From Candidatus Methanoperedens sp. (GTDB lineage Archaea > Halobacteriota > Methanosarcinia > Methanosarcinales > Methanoperedenaceae), in contig JAPZAP010000029.1 of the NCBI GenBank assembly GCA_027460585.1, forward strand, positions 1 through 35,969: 35,969 nt of DNA. Direction: 5' to 3'. The position numbers were made by a program, and so were the translations under genes. Numbering within the stretch: position 1 is the stretch's first letter; every line of letters starts with the position of its first letter. Positions 1 to 7,436 of the stretch are shown here, piece by piece. The notes beneath the pieces were generated by a model. That model made no database searches. It saw nothing but the letters and a program-made list of their open reading frames with translations, and was not told the DNA's origin.

Positions 1-1
1 A

Positions 2-748
2 ATTGATGCTGTAAGGATCGAGACCGAATCAAACGGTGTATTTATAAAATCAGATACAATCGGGTCTCTTGAAGCTCTTGTGAATGAATTGAAAAAAGAA
101 AATATCGCTATACATAGAGCTGATATCGGAGATATTTCAAAACGAGATGTCGCAGAAGTAAAAACTATCAAAGACCCGCTTTTTTCAGTCATCCTTGGAT
201 TTGAAGTGGATGTACTGCCTGATGCAAAGGAAGAATTAATGGGGTCGGATGTAAAACTGTTCAATAATAATGTCATCTACCGGCTTATAGAAGATTATAA
301 GAATTGGGTGACAGAACAAAAACAGCTCATTGAGAAGAAACGCTTCGAAACAATTATCAAACCGGGAAGATTTATTATCATGCCTGATTGCACTTTCAGG
401 CAGAGCAAGCCTGCGGTCGTGGGTGTGCGTGTCCTTGGCGGAGTGATAAAGACCAATCTTGATGTCATGAAAGAGGACGGTTCTATTGTGGGCATAATTA
501 AAGGAATACAGGAGAACAACGAGAACATAAGTGAAGCAGTGGCTGGTAAAGAAATAGCCATGGCGATAGACGGGCCAATTGTGGGTCGCCAGATAAAGGA
601 AGGCGATACCCTTTACATAGACATACCAGAAAAACATGCCAAGATCGCAGAACAGGAACTTTTTGAATCCATGAAGATCGAAGATAAGGAAACTCTGATG
701 GCATTTATGGTTATCAAGCGCAAAAGCAACCCTTTCTGGGGGAAATAG
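2..748 (+). CDS. infB: translation initiation factor aIF5B (IF-2 family), C-terminal part, cut by window edge
   Basis: The open frame runs in from the left edge and ends at 748. The visible 248 residues begin in the segment with the GVFIKSDTIGSLEAL motif typical of domain III of aIF5B/eIF5B and continue through domain IV (beta-barrel, with VVGVRVLGGVIKTN and AMAIDGPIVGRQIKEGD) to the end. The GTPase domain lies outside the window. In the family this GTPase promotes ribosomal subunit joining and initiator tRNA placement; domain IV binds the initiator tRNA acceptor end. A GTG at 80 could be mistaken for a start, but the coding frame and the family match extend upstream of it, so the gene is partial rather than short. 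Identification is from conserved motifs and is secure. Confidence 0.93.
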   Translation: MDAVRIETESNGVFIKSDTIGSLEALVNELKKENIAIHRADIGDISKRDVAEVKTIKDPLFSVILGFEVDVLPDAKEELMGSDVKLFNNNVIYRLIEDYKNWVTEQKQLIEKKRFETIIKPGRFIIMPDCTFRQSKPAVVGVRVLGGVIKTNLDVMKEDGSIVGIIKGIQENNENISEAVAGKEIAMAIDGPIVGRQIKEGDTLYIDIPEKHAKIAEQELFESMKIEDKETLMAFMVIKRKSNPFWGK

Positions 749-799
749 AGGCCATCCTGCTGCGAAAAGATATTATGGGCATGATTTGCACAATAAGAA

Positions 800-808
800 T
801 TATATAAG
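800..808 (+). promoter_or_regulatory. probable TATA box for the 843 gene
   Basis: The AT-rich word TTATATAAG lies 35 bases before the start codon at 843. With the usual archaeal spacing of about 25 bases from TATA box to transcript start, the mRNA would begin near 830 and include the purine-rich AGAGGG just before the ATG. A second TATA-like run (820-829) makes the exact box uncertain. Confidence 0.45.
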
Positions 809-842
809 TGTATAACGTATATATTATAAAAGAGGGTACAAA

Positions 843-1217
843 ATGTCAATACTGGATGTAACGGAAGACCAGATCTTCCAGACCTTAGGAAAAGGAAAGG
901 ATCCCAATTTCAAGCAAATAGAAAAAGCAAGGCCTGTTACAATAAAACCAAAGAAAACGTATACAATCAATAGCAATGCAAGAAATATCAATTCAAGAAC
1001 CATGCCTGTAGTGAAACCTGTGCCACCTGTAGAGGCTCCGGTCCAGCAAGTTGTCATAACTGCACCGCATGATGACGAATCGGTCAAGAAGCTCAAAGAA
1101 GATGTGACTGAATTAAATAATCGCATTGCAGGTCTCCAGAAAATGGTAAAATGGTATATAGTGCCGCAATTTATTGTTGTTTTGGTTTTAGTACTTGCTA
1201 TTGCATTAAAAAGTTAA
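843..1217 (+). CDS. hypothetical tail-anchored protein with short coiled coil
   Basis: I do not recognise this 124-residue protein as a named family. It has no N-terminal signal. Residues 1-60 are polar and basic, 55-70 are Pro/Val-rich, about 78-100 form a short heptad-like helix (VKKLKEDVTELNNRIAGLQKM), and 104-122 are a strongly hydrophobic segment ending only two residues before the C-terminus. This is the layout of a tail-anchored membrane protein with its bulk in the cytoplasm. It has its own TATA-like sequence and AGAGGG before the ATG. It sits alone between aIF5B and apgM. Function is unknown; a scaffold or membrane-tethered adaptor is only a guess. Confidence 0.75.
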   Translation: MSILDVTEDQIFQTLGKGKDPNFKQIEKARPVTIKPKKTYTINSNARNINSRTMPVVKPVPPVEAPVQQVVITAPHDDESVKKLKEDVTELNNRIAGLQKMVKWYIVPQFIVVLVLVLAIALKS

Positions 1218-1269
1218 TACTAAATTCCCGACCGATATTTTATTGTATTAGGAATTCTTCTTTGGGGAC

Positions 1270-2445
1270 ATGAAATATATTGTCCTCATAGGCGATGGGA
1301 TGGCAGATTATCCTATTCCTGAAATTGGAGGTTTAACTCCGCTTCAGGCAGCAGATACCCCGAATATGGATTTTATCGCAAAGCACGGCAAGTGCGGTAT
1401 TGCAAGAACAGTACCCGATGATAAGCCACCCGGAAGCGATGTTGCAAACCTTTCCATAATGGGATATGACCCCCGGAAATATTATACAGGTCGCGGTCCT
1501 CTTGAAGCTGCAAGCATAGGGATCAAGCTGGAACCTGATGATATTGCCTTCAGGTGCAATCTGATTACGGAGAAGAATGGATCGCTGGCAGATTATAGTT
1601 CAGGTCATATTTCAAGTGAGGAAGCAAGTATACTTATCAAAGCGGTTGATAAGAAATTGGGGAAATCATGCAGATTCTATCCGGGTGTGAGTTACAGGCA
1701 TTTGCTTGTAATGAAAAATGGTGAGAATGCAGAATGTACTCCCCCTCATGATGTGCTTGGCCAATCGATTGAGGATGTATTGCCGCGTGGTGAATATTCA
1801 GATTCCCTCATTTCACTCATTCGGGCATCAAAACCCATCCTTGAAAATCATGAGGTCAATTTGAAAAGAAAAAAAGACGGGAAGAACACAGCTAACCTTA
1901 TCTGGCCGTGGGGACAGGGAAAAGCTCCTGACATGCCTCTTTTTAAGGACATGTATGGAGTTTCAGGCTCGATCATCTCGGCAGTTGATCTATTAAAAGG
2001 GATAGGGAAATATGCAGGTCTTAATGTCATTGATGTTCCTGGCGCCACTGGTTATCTGGATACTAATTTCTCAGGAAAGGCCCAATATGCGCTGGAATCG
2101 CTCAAAGAACATGATTTTGTGCTTGTTCATGTGGAAGCGCCTGATGAAGCAGGGCATATGGGAAATATTGAAGCAAAGATAAAAGCGATATCGGATTTCG
2201 ACGAGAAAGTGGTTGGAGGGATGCTAAATGAACTTGGAGGCTTCGGGGATTATAAGATCATGGTCTTGCCTGACCACCCAACGCCTATTTCAATCAGAAC
2301 GCACACCAGGGAACCAGTTCCATTTGCTGTTTACTCCTCTACCGAGAGTGCGGATTATGTGGACAGGTTTGACGAATTCGCAACAAAGGACGGTATTTTC
2401 GGGCTCGTGGAAGGGCACAGGCTGATGAATTTGCTGATAAAGTAA
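1270..2445 (+). CDS. apgM: 2,3-bisphosphoglycerate-independent phosphoglycerate mutase, archaeal type
   Basis: This 391-residue protein interconverts 3- and 2-phosphoglycerate in glycolysis and gluconeogenesis. The N-terminus [11 protein letters not shown] carries the first metal-binding Asp (D9), and [16 protein letters not shown] holds the Ser (S56 by my alignment to bacterial iPGM) expected to carry the phosphate. [13 protein letters not shown] and LPDHPTP give further metal-binding Asp/His residues of the alkaline phosphatase superfamily. Length and motifs match the archaeal ApgM branch rather than the longer bacterial iPGM. No strong Shine-Dalgarno sequence precedes the ATG, though GGGGA lies at 1264-1268. 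The SemiSWEET gene follows after 15 bases and is probably co-transcribed. Confidence is high. Confidence 0.95.
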   Translation: MKYIVLIGDGMADYPIPEIGGLTPLQAADTPNMDFIAKHGKCGIARTVPDDKPPGSDVANLSIMGYDPRKYYTGRGPLEAASIGIKLEPDDIAFRCNLITEKNGSLADYSSGHISSEEASILIKAVDKKLGKSCRFYPGVSYRHLLVMKNGENAECTPPHDVLGQSIEDVLPRGEYSDSLISLIRASKPILENHEVNLKRKKDGKNTANLIWPWGQGKAPDMPLFKDMYGVSGSIISAVDLLKGIGKYAGLNVIDVPGATGYLDTNFSGKAQYALESLKEHDFVLVHVEAPDEAGHMGNIEAKIKAISDFDEKVVGGMLNELGGFGDYKIMVLPDHPTPISIRTHTREPVPFAVYSSTESADYVDRFDEFATKDGIFGLVEGHRLMNLLIK

Positions 2446-2460
2446 TAAAAACGAGTAATA

Positions 2461-2730
2461 ATGGATCAAGGAATTTACTGGTATCTGTTAGGGACTGCTG
2501 CTGCCGTGCTAACTACATTTGGTTTCGTGCCCCAGATAATAAAAATGCACAGGACAAAATCGGCCAGGGATATCAGCGCTGTTACATTATTGCAATTCAC
2601 CGCCGGCACTATCCTGTGGGCATTTTATGGTTATCATATCCGGGATATAATCGTTATTTCAGCCAATATTATATCTTTTATAATCATGATCGTCGCAATA
2701 ATCCTGTATAATTTTTATAGTCGAAAATAA
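2461..2730 (+). CDS. SemiSWEET family transporter (PQ-loop, three TM helices)
   Basis: An 89-residue protein with three predicted membrane helices (about 8-26, 41-58 and 64-85). The conserved PQ motif is in GFVPQIIKMHRTKSARDIS (P24-Q25), followed by the small-residue segment typical of MtN3/SWEET repeats. SemiSWEETs work as dimers of three-helix bundles and passively move sugars in characterised bacterial cases; the substrate of archaeal members is not established. It follows apgM closely, which hints at a link with central carbon metabolism, but this is context only. Assignment to the family is strong; the substrate is unknown. Confidence 0.88.
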   Translation: MDQGIYWYLLGTAAAVLTTFGFVPQIIKMHRTKSARDISAVTLLQFTAGTILWAFYGYHIRDIIVISANIISFIIMIVAIILYNFYSRK

Positions 2731-2807
2731 ATTAATTCGTGATAGTGGATTTTGATTAAGGTCGGTATTTCTCCAGGACTTATAAAGGATTTTCACTCAG
2801 TAAACAA

Positions 2808-2829
2808 TATTTCCATTTAAAGGGAAATA
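2808..2829. terminator. small hairpin between SemiSWEET and pyrD
   Basis: TATTTCC and GGAAATA pair perfectly over seven bases around an 8-base loop, and are followed by the A-rich run TAGTAAAAATAAAAAG. It lies about 80 bases after the SemiSWEET stop and 47 before the pyrD start. It may mark the end of the apgM transcript or simply be AT-rich promoter DNA. No other feature is visible in 2731-2875. Confidence 0.3.
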
Positions 2830-2875
2830 GTAAAAATAAAAAGAACTAAGTATTTATCAAGCATGATTCGCGATA

Positions 2876-3766
2876 ATGCTCTCACTCACTTTAACAGGAC
2901 TCAAACTCAAAAACCCCCTCATGCTCGCCGCTGGTATTATGGGCACCACAGGCGGCTCTCTTAAACGAATCGCCGACAGCGGGGCGGGGGCTGTCGTCAC
3001 AAAATCCATCGGCTTGGAGCCAAAATCAGGACACAGCAACCCCAGCATGGTTGACGTTGATTGTGGTTACCTGAATGCCATGGGGCTTCCGAACCCATCA
3101 TATAAAAATTTCCAGCATGAGATAGATACGGCAAAAGAAGGTGGAGTACCCGTCATTGCAAGCATATTCGGGGGATGCTCCCTTGATTTTTCGCAAATTT
3201 CAATCGCAATTCATGCCGATGCATTCGAATTGAACGTTAGCTGCCCGCACGCCCAAGGATACGGCGCCGAGATCGGTACTGACCCAATTCTTGTGGAAGA
3301 GATTACGCATGCGGTAAAAAACACAGTGGATGTACCCGTATGGGTAAAACTCACACCCAATGTCACAAATATAAAAAGCATCGGACTTGCAGCACAGCGC
3401 GGCGGTGCGGATGCGGTCGTTGCAATAAACACTATCAGGGGAATGGCAATTGATATAGAAAGCGGTTATCCCATCCTGGGAAATAAATTCGGGGGCCTAT
3501 CCGGAAGGGCGATAAAACCTGTCGCAGTAAAAAGTGTTTATGACCTTTATGAAGCGCTTGACATCCCGGTAATAGGAGTTGGAGGCATTTCTGACTGGAA
3601 GGATGCAATCGAGTTCATTATGGCCGGGGCGCAAGCGGTAGAGATCGGTTCGGCTGTCGGGAACAACATCAATATTTTCAATGAGATCTCATCGGGTATG
3701 GAAGCATTTCTCTCGGAAAAAGAATGGACGCTGGAAGACATATATGGGATGGCGCATCAAGTATGA
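2876..3766 (+). CDS. pyrD: dihydroorotate dehydrogenase, catalytic subunit (class 1B)
   Basis: This 296-residue FMN enzyme oxidises dihydroorotate to orotate in pyrimidine synthesis. Visible family features are the N-terminal NPLMLAAGIMG strand-turn, GYLNAMGLPNP, the active-site loop ELNVSCPH whose Cys (C123) is the catalytic base of class 1 enzymes, LTPNVTNI, and the FMN phosphate-binding GVGGISDWKDAIEFIMAGAQAVEIGSA. The ATG at 2876 is the only ATG after an in-frame stop at 2864, and the mature sequence starts as expected for the family. The stop overlaps the pyrK start (ATGA), so the two subunits are translationally coupled, as expected for the heterotetrameric class 1B enzyme. Confidence 0.95.
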   Translation: MLSLTLTGLKLKNPLMLAAGIMGTTGGSLKRIADSGAGAVVTKSIGLEPKSGHSNPSMVDVDCGYLNAMGLPNPSYKNFQHEIDTAKEGGVPVIASIFGGCSLDFSQISIAIHADAFELNVSCPHAQGYGAEIGTDPILVEEITHAVKNTVDVPVWVKLTPNVTNIKSIGLAAQRGGADAVVAINTIRGMAIDIESGYPILGNKFGGLSGRAIKPVAVKSVYDLYEALDIPVIGVGGISDWKDAIEFIMAGAQAVEIGSAVGNNINIFNEISSGMEAFLSEKEWTLEDIYGMAHQV

Positions 3767-4509
3767 AACCCATTAATGCAGAAATAATCGAAGTCGTGGA
3801 AGAAACACCGACTATAAGGACTTTTTTCTTTGAAAGATCATTTGATCCTGAACCCGGACAGTTCGTGATGGCCTGGATACGAGGCGTGGACGAGATTCCC
3901 ATGGCTCTCTCTTACGATAATGCAATAACTGTGCAGAAGGTAGGACCAGCAACATCCTCATTATTCGAACTTGGCAGCGGCGATTCTATCGGAATCCGTG
4001 GACCGCTTGGCAAAGGATTTGACCGCAAGCCAGGGCATATTTTGCTGGTCGCCGGCGGCGTCGGGGCGGCTCCCCTTGCGCCTCTTGCTGAAAAAGCAAG
4101 TTCTGAGGGAATGAAGGTCACAACATTAATTGGGGCAAAAACAAAAAAAGAACTTGTTTTCAGGCAGCGTTTTGAAAAAGCAGGGAATGTGCTGATAGCG
4201 ACCGATGATGGTTCAGAAGGAAAATACGGTTATGTTACACAGTTAATTGATAATAATAAAGACTACAGCCAGATATACTGCTGCGGCCCTGAGATCATGA
4301 TGAAAAAAGTCCTGGATAAAGTTCCTCCGTCAAAAGCACAGTTCAGCCTTCATCGTTATATTAAATGCGGAATAGGAATATGCGGGGCATGCTGTTTGGA
4401 TGGGCTTCGCGTGTGCAAGGATGGTCCTGTTTTTTCCGGGGATGTTTTGAAAAAGAGTGAGTTTGGGATTTACAGGAGAAATGAGTGCGGGGAAAGGGTG
4501 AAAGTGTAA
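3763..4509 (+). CDS. pyrK: dihydroorotate dehydrogenase electron-transfer subunit
   Basis: PyrK passes electrons from PyrD via a 2Fe-2S cluster and FAD to NAD+. The 248-residue product has the ferredoxin reductase-like layout: an FAD-binding barrel (about 1-90), a nucleotide-binding domain with LLVAGGVGAAPLAPLA (95-109) and CCGPEIMM (173-180), and a C-terminal iron-sulfur motif C202-x4-C207-x2-C210-x7-C218. I chose the ATG at 3763 because it overlaps the pyrD stop in ATGA and begins the family's first strand; an ATG at 3724 would add 13 residues lying inside pyrD and is less likely. Together with pyrD it forms a two-gene operon. Confidence 0.95.
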   Translation: MKPINAEIIEVVEETPTIRTFFFERSFDPEPGQFVMAWIRGVDEIPMALSYDNAITVQKVGPATSSLFELGSGDSIGIRGPLGKGFDRKPGHILLVAGGVGAAPLAPLAEKASSEGMKVTTLIGAKTKKELVFRQRFEKAGNVLIATDDGSEGKYGYVTQLIDNNKDYSQIYCCGPEIMMKKVLDKVPPSKAQFSLHRYIKCGIGICGACCLDGLRVCKDGPVFSGDVLKKSEFGIYRRNECGERVKV

Positions 4510-4552
4510 AAGAATTTCAAAATCACATGAGATCATCAACATCAAAAAGTTT

Positions 4553-4777
4553 TCAACTACCCTTCTCCGGTTTCCTGATCGCAAAATCCGCTGCTTTATT
4601 CAACACATCATAGTTCTCAGCAACCTTTGGGCAGTAAGCCATTTCATTCCTGCTCAAATCCATCCCTCATTTTATTGCCATTGAAATAACAATTATACGT
4701 GCCCCTGCGCCATCTCCAAATATCTGTCCACCAATTACTTTTCCGGTCTTTGCGCCTGTAATCATCATCATAACTTT
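4553..4777 (-). pseudogene. decayed C-terminal fragment of a pyridine nucleotide-disulfide oxidoreductase
   Basis: On the - strand the frame from 4777 to 4553 reads as the dimerisation domain of a NADH oxidase/CoA-disulfide reductase-like flavoprotein: KVMMMITGAKTGKVIGGQIF, GDGAGARIIVISMAIK, a stop, then GMDLSRNEMAYCPKVAENYD and a short tail to a TGA. The TGA at 4667-4669 is the only break; the reading frame is the same on both sides, so one point mutation (for example CGA to TGA) explains it. The FAD- and NAD-binding domains are absent and there is no start region; the 5' end abuts the promoter of the next gene. It fills most of the 330-base gap between pyrK and the 4840 gene. Confidence 0.7.
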
Positions 4778-4793
4778 TCAAGTCTTGTCAGGA

Positions 4794-4803
4794 TTTATAT
4801 ATA
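4794..4803 (+). promoter_or_regulatory. probable TATA box of the KaiC/GTPase/Roadblock operon
   Basis: TTTATATATA lies 37 bases before the ATG at 4840. Normal archaeal spacing would place the transcript start near 4825-4830, leaving a very short leader with no clear ribosome binding site, so the first gene may be translated from a nearly leaderless mRNA. Confidence 0.5.
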
Positions 4804-4839
4804 CCAATATCTTAATAGAGTATCATAAGCACGATTACT

Positions 4840-5544
4840 ATGAGCGACTATACAACGGGTATTAAGGAATTGGATGATGTTATCGGGGGCATTCGAAAAG
4901 GGTCGAATATTATGCTTATCGGTCCTCCAATGAGTGGAAAAGAAATCATCCTGAACCACATAATGTATCATGGCGCTGCAAATAATGAAAATGCCATAAT
5001 TACAGTTACAACACGCGAATCAGCAACTCATATACTGGAATGGTTCCAGGCGAACAATTTAATTCTTCCTATGTCAAGGATCGGAATAGTAGATTGCGTT
5101 TCGAAAACGCTGGGAGGAACTGCTGTCGAGAATGAGAATATTAAGATCGCCAGTAGTCCTGTTGACCTGACGGGAATTGGAGTTAAAATAAGCCAATTTT
5201 TAGAAGAATTCTTCATAAAAAAGAATAACCAGAAAATCCAGCTCCATATAAATTCACTTTCAACAATATTGATGTATTCGAACATCCAGACCGTTTTCAG
5301 GTTTCTTCATGTTTTTACCGGCCGAATAAAAGCAGCAGGCGCTCTTGGAATTTATGTGATCGAGAGCGGTATGCATGACGAACAGGCAATTGCAACGTTA
5401 AAACAACTATTTGATGGATTGATCGAGATCAAATCTGAAGATGATAAAAATCTCATAAGAATAGTAGGTGTTTCCCCAAAACCAACCCCTTGGTTTGAAT
5501 ATGAAATTGAGGGTAATAATTTAAAGATATCGAGGGGAAATTAG
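4840..5544 (+). CDS. KaiC-like RecA-fold ATPase with atypical nucleotide site
   Basis: This 234-residue protein is a single RecA-fold domain of the KaiC/GvpD-like group. It opens with the family signature TGIKELDDVIGGIRKGSNIMLIG. The P-loop is GPPMSGKE (28-35), which ends in Glu rather than Ser/Thr, and the Walker B region reads LHINSLSTI, with Asn138 where the acidic residue normally sits. Nucleotide hydrolysis is therefore doubtful. It is the first gene of a tight + strand operon; the next gene starts one base after its stop. In archaea such domains are often regulatory or assembly ATPases rather than clock proteins. A role as partner or sensor for the downstream GTPase is inferred from position only. 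Confidence 0.8.
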   Translation: MSDYTTGIKELDDVIGGIRKGSNIMLIGPPMSGKEIILNHIMYHGAANNENAIITVTTRESATHILEWFQANNLILPMSRIGIVDCVSKTLGGTAVENENIKIASSPVDLTGIGVKISQFLEEFFIKKNNQKIQLHINSLSTILMYSNIQTVFRFLHVFTGRIKAAGALGIYVIESGMHDEQAIATLKQLFDGLIEIKSEDDKNLIRIVGVSPKPTPWFEYEIEGNNLKISRGN

Positions 5545-5545
5545 A

Positions 5546-6715
5546 ATGGTCGAGACAGGCATTCCAAAACTTGATGAATTTCTTGGCGGGGGAATACCAA
5601 AAGGGAAGAGTCTTGTTTATTATAGCCAACCGGGAGTTGAAGGTGAGATATTCGGACTGCAAACTGTCTATGGCACGCTAAAAAAGGGCGGGACATGCGT
5701 TTTCGTGGTGTCTAGCACTATGCCTGAGATCATAAAGGATCAAATCAAGGAATTCGGTTGGGATATGAATTCGTATAAAGATAAGTTATTTTTTGTAGAT
5801 TCTTATAATCCCTTGATAGGCGCACATTCAGATGAAAAATATGTTGTTTCAAATCCTGATAATATCGAATATTTTAATAAGACAATAACAGATATTATCA
5901 AAAAATTACCCCCCAGCACAATAGTTTTTGGATCTCTTTCAACTATAATGGATCTATGCGGTGAAAAAGAAACAATAGAGGCTGTCAGGAATTGGAATAA
6001 ATTGGCCATGGTGTATGATCATGTTCTGGTCTATAATTTCACAGCGTGGCCTTATTCGGAGCAAACTTTAGATCTGATAAAGGGCAGCCTGTTCAATTCT
6101 GTTATTACTATCGGAGGAATAGCAGAACGGGTTATTTTCGGGCAGTATTTCGGAATACTTAAATCAGATTGGGCTGAAGTATCCAGAAAATCCATGCTTT
6201 TCAGGGTTTTAAGACCGGGTGGAATAAGGATTTTTATACCCAAAATCCTTGTCACAGGGCCATTTGATGCCGGAAAGAGCACTTTTGTCCATGCCCTTTC
6301 CACACGTGCGATCTCAGTGGACCGGCTAGGCACAACTATTGCGATGGACCATGGCCATGTGGATTATAAAGGTTTTAGTGCGGATATTTTCGGGACTCCG
6401 GGACAGGAACGGTTTGATCCGATCATAAAATTACTGAGCGGTGAGTCCATGGGGGTCTTTCTTATCGTGGATTCAACAAATCCTTCGGATTTTGTTCGTG
6501 CAAAATATATGCTTGATATCACAAAATCATATGGGCTGCCGTATGTTATCATTGCGAATAAGCAGGATCTGCCTGGAGCGTTGAAGCCGGAAGAAATAAG
6601 GGAACAATTCCATTTGCCAGAAGATGTCCCTGTTGTTCCAGTAGTTGCGAAAGATAAAAAAGGTGTTTTTGAAGCATTTGAAGTCTTAATAGACAGGATC
6701 ACAGGAGGAGTTTAA
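5546..6715 (+). CDS. fusion of degenerate KaiC-like domain and small Ras-like GTPase
   Basis: The 389-residue product has two domains. Residues 1-225 are KaiC-like (TGIPKLDEFLGGGIPKGKSLV), but the P-loop position is YSQPGVEGE with no GK[S/T], and the Walker B position is FGSLSTI with Gly129 for Asp. Residues 233-389 are a complete small GTPase: G1 GPFDAGKST (238-246), G2 Thr263/264, G3 DIFGTPGQERF (280-290), G4 NKQD (338-341), G5 around VVAKDK (366-371). The GTPGQERF form of G3 resembles the bacterial/archaeal GTPases found beside Roadblock proteins (COG2229, Streptomyces conservon CvnD) rather than Ras itself. The Roadblock gene follows with a TAATG overlap and a strong AGGAGG. The fusion is real: there is no internal stop and linker residues are continuous. 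Confidence 0.87.
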   Translation: MVETGIPKLDEFLGGGIPKGKSLVYYSQPGVEGEIFGLQTVYGTLKKGGTCVFVVSSTMPEIIKDQIKEFGWDMNSYKDKLFFVDSYNPLIGAHSDEKYVVSNPDNIEYFNKTITDIIKKLPPSTIVFGSLSTIMDLCGEKETIEAVRNWNKLAMVYDHVLVYNFTAWPYSEQTLDLIKGSLFNSVITIGGIAERVIFGQYFGILKSDWAEVSRKSMLFRVLRPGGIRIFIPKILVTGPFDAGKSTFVHALSTRAISVDRLGTTIAMDHGHVDYKGFSADIFGTPGQERFDPIIKLLSGESMGVFLIVDSTNPSDFVRAKYMLDITKSYGLPYVIIANKQDLPGALKPEEIREQFHLPEDVPVVPVVAKDKKGVFEAFEVLIDRITGGV

Positions 6716-7083
6716 TGTCGGATACGTTAGATATGGTAGATAAACTCCTAGCCGATCTGAAAAATGTCGGCGGGGTTATGGCCTGTGCCGCTGCAAGCCG
6801 TGATGGTTTGTTGATCCGGTCTATTATGCAGAACGAAAAATATGTTGAATCCCTGGCGGCAATGTCCGCAACAATGCTTGGGGCTGCGGAGACAGCGACC
6901 ACTCATGTTGATATGGGCATTCCTACAAGGGTAATTGTTGAATCTGATAATGGAAAACTGATCGTTGTAGGAGCAGGACCTAACGCACTGCTGATACTTC
7001 TTGCAAACAAGAACAGTGGGCTGGGTTTAATACTACTTGAACTTGACAAATCCGCACAGAAACTAAAGGAGATATTAACATGA
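6715..7083 (+). CDS. Roadblock/LC7 domain protein
   Basis: A 122-residue single-domain protein matching the Roadblock/LC7 (MglB-like) fold: an N-terminal helix, then GGVMACAAASRDGLLIRS, a central helix with AAMSATMLGAAETATTHVD, and strands PTRVIVESDNGKLIVVGAG and NALLILLANKNSGLGLILLEL. Family members dimerise and regulate small GTPases; MglB is the GAP of MglA in Myxococcus and CvnB accompanies a GTPase in actinobacterial conservons. Here it directly follows a GTPase domain, its ATG overlapping the GTPase stop by one base with AGGAGG at 6703-6708. A regulatory or scaffold role for that GTPase is a well-founded inference. Its stop overlaps the start of the YhbY gene in ATGA. Confidence 0.9.
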   Translation: MSDTLDMVDKLLADLKNVGGVMACAAASRDGLLIRSIMQNEKYVESLAAMSATMLGAAETATTHVDMGIPTRVIVESDNGKLIVVGAGPNALLILLANKNSGLGLILLELDKSAQKLKEILT

Positions 7084-7334
7084 ACAAACATGAAACAAAA
7101 GCAGAAGCCACTTCTATTGAACCAACGCTCCATGTGGGTAAATCAGGTATAGATGTTGTAGTGGAAGAATTAAAAACCCAGCTTAAGAACCAGAAATTGA
7201 TAAAAGTTAAATTCCTCAGATCTGCTTTTGCCGATACAGGAAAAAAAGAACTGGCCGAAAAACTGGCTGACCTTTCCAATTCGCAACTCATTGAAGTCAG
7301 GGGAAATACGGCGGTTTACAGCCGAAAAAGGTAA
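7080..7334 (+). CDS. YhbY family RNA-binding protein (CRM domain)
   Basis: This 84-residue protein matches the single CRM domain family YhbY: HVGKSGIDVVVEELKTQLKN, QKLIKVKFLRSA, then the C-terminal LIEVRGNTAVYSRK that resembles the family's GNxxVLYR ending. YhbY-type proteins bind pre-ribosomal RNA in bacteria and are common next to translation genes in archaea. The start overlaps the Roadblock stop (ATGA), so expression is coupled to the upstream signalling genes; S19e follows 102 bases later. The classic GKxG loop is present (GKSG, 19-22). The identification is confident, the exact RNA target unknown. Confidence 0.88.
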   Translation: MNKHETKAEATSIEPTLHVGKSGIDVVVEELKTQLKNQKLIKVKFLRSAFADTGKKELAEKLADLSNSQLIEVRGNTAVYSRKR

Positions 7335-7358
7335 ATACTATACGATAAATAAGAAAGC

Positions 7359-7387
7359 TCCCTGAATAATTCAGTTAATATCAGGGA
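7359..7387 (+). other. inverted repeat in the leader before S19e
   Basis: TCCCTGA and TCAGGGA pair perfectly across a 15-base spacer, midway between the YhbY stop and the S19e start. It could be a weak terminator, a processing site, or an RNA leader structure for S19e. Nothing else distinguishes these options, and the stem is short. Confidence 0.3.
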
Positions 7388-7436
7388 ATCGATATCATAT
7401 TCATTACTGATAAAGATAATTTTACGGAGGACTAAC

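Noticed and set aside
749-842. tRNA or small RNA gene in the intergenic gaps of the housekeeping region
   Set aside because: No cloverleaf-like arms, GTTCGA-type T-loop or GC-rich block is visible in any gap of the window; the gaps are AT-rich promoter-like DNA.
3724-3762. Longer pyrK start inside pyrD
   Set aside because: The ATG at 3763 overlaps the pyrD stop and begins the conserved fold; the extra 13 residues are antithetical to the family start and lie in pyrD coding sequence.
4667-4669. In-frame TGA of the disulfide reductase fragment as selenocysteine
   Set aside because: The site aligns to a non-catalytic position, the gene lacks its N-terminal two thirds, and no SECIS-like hairpin is apparent.
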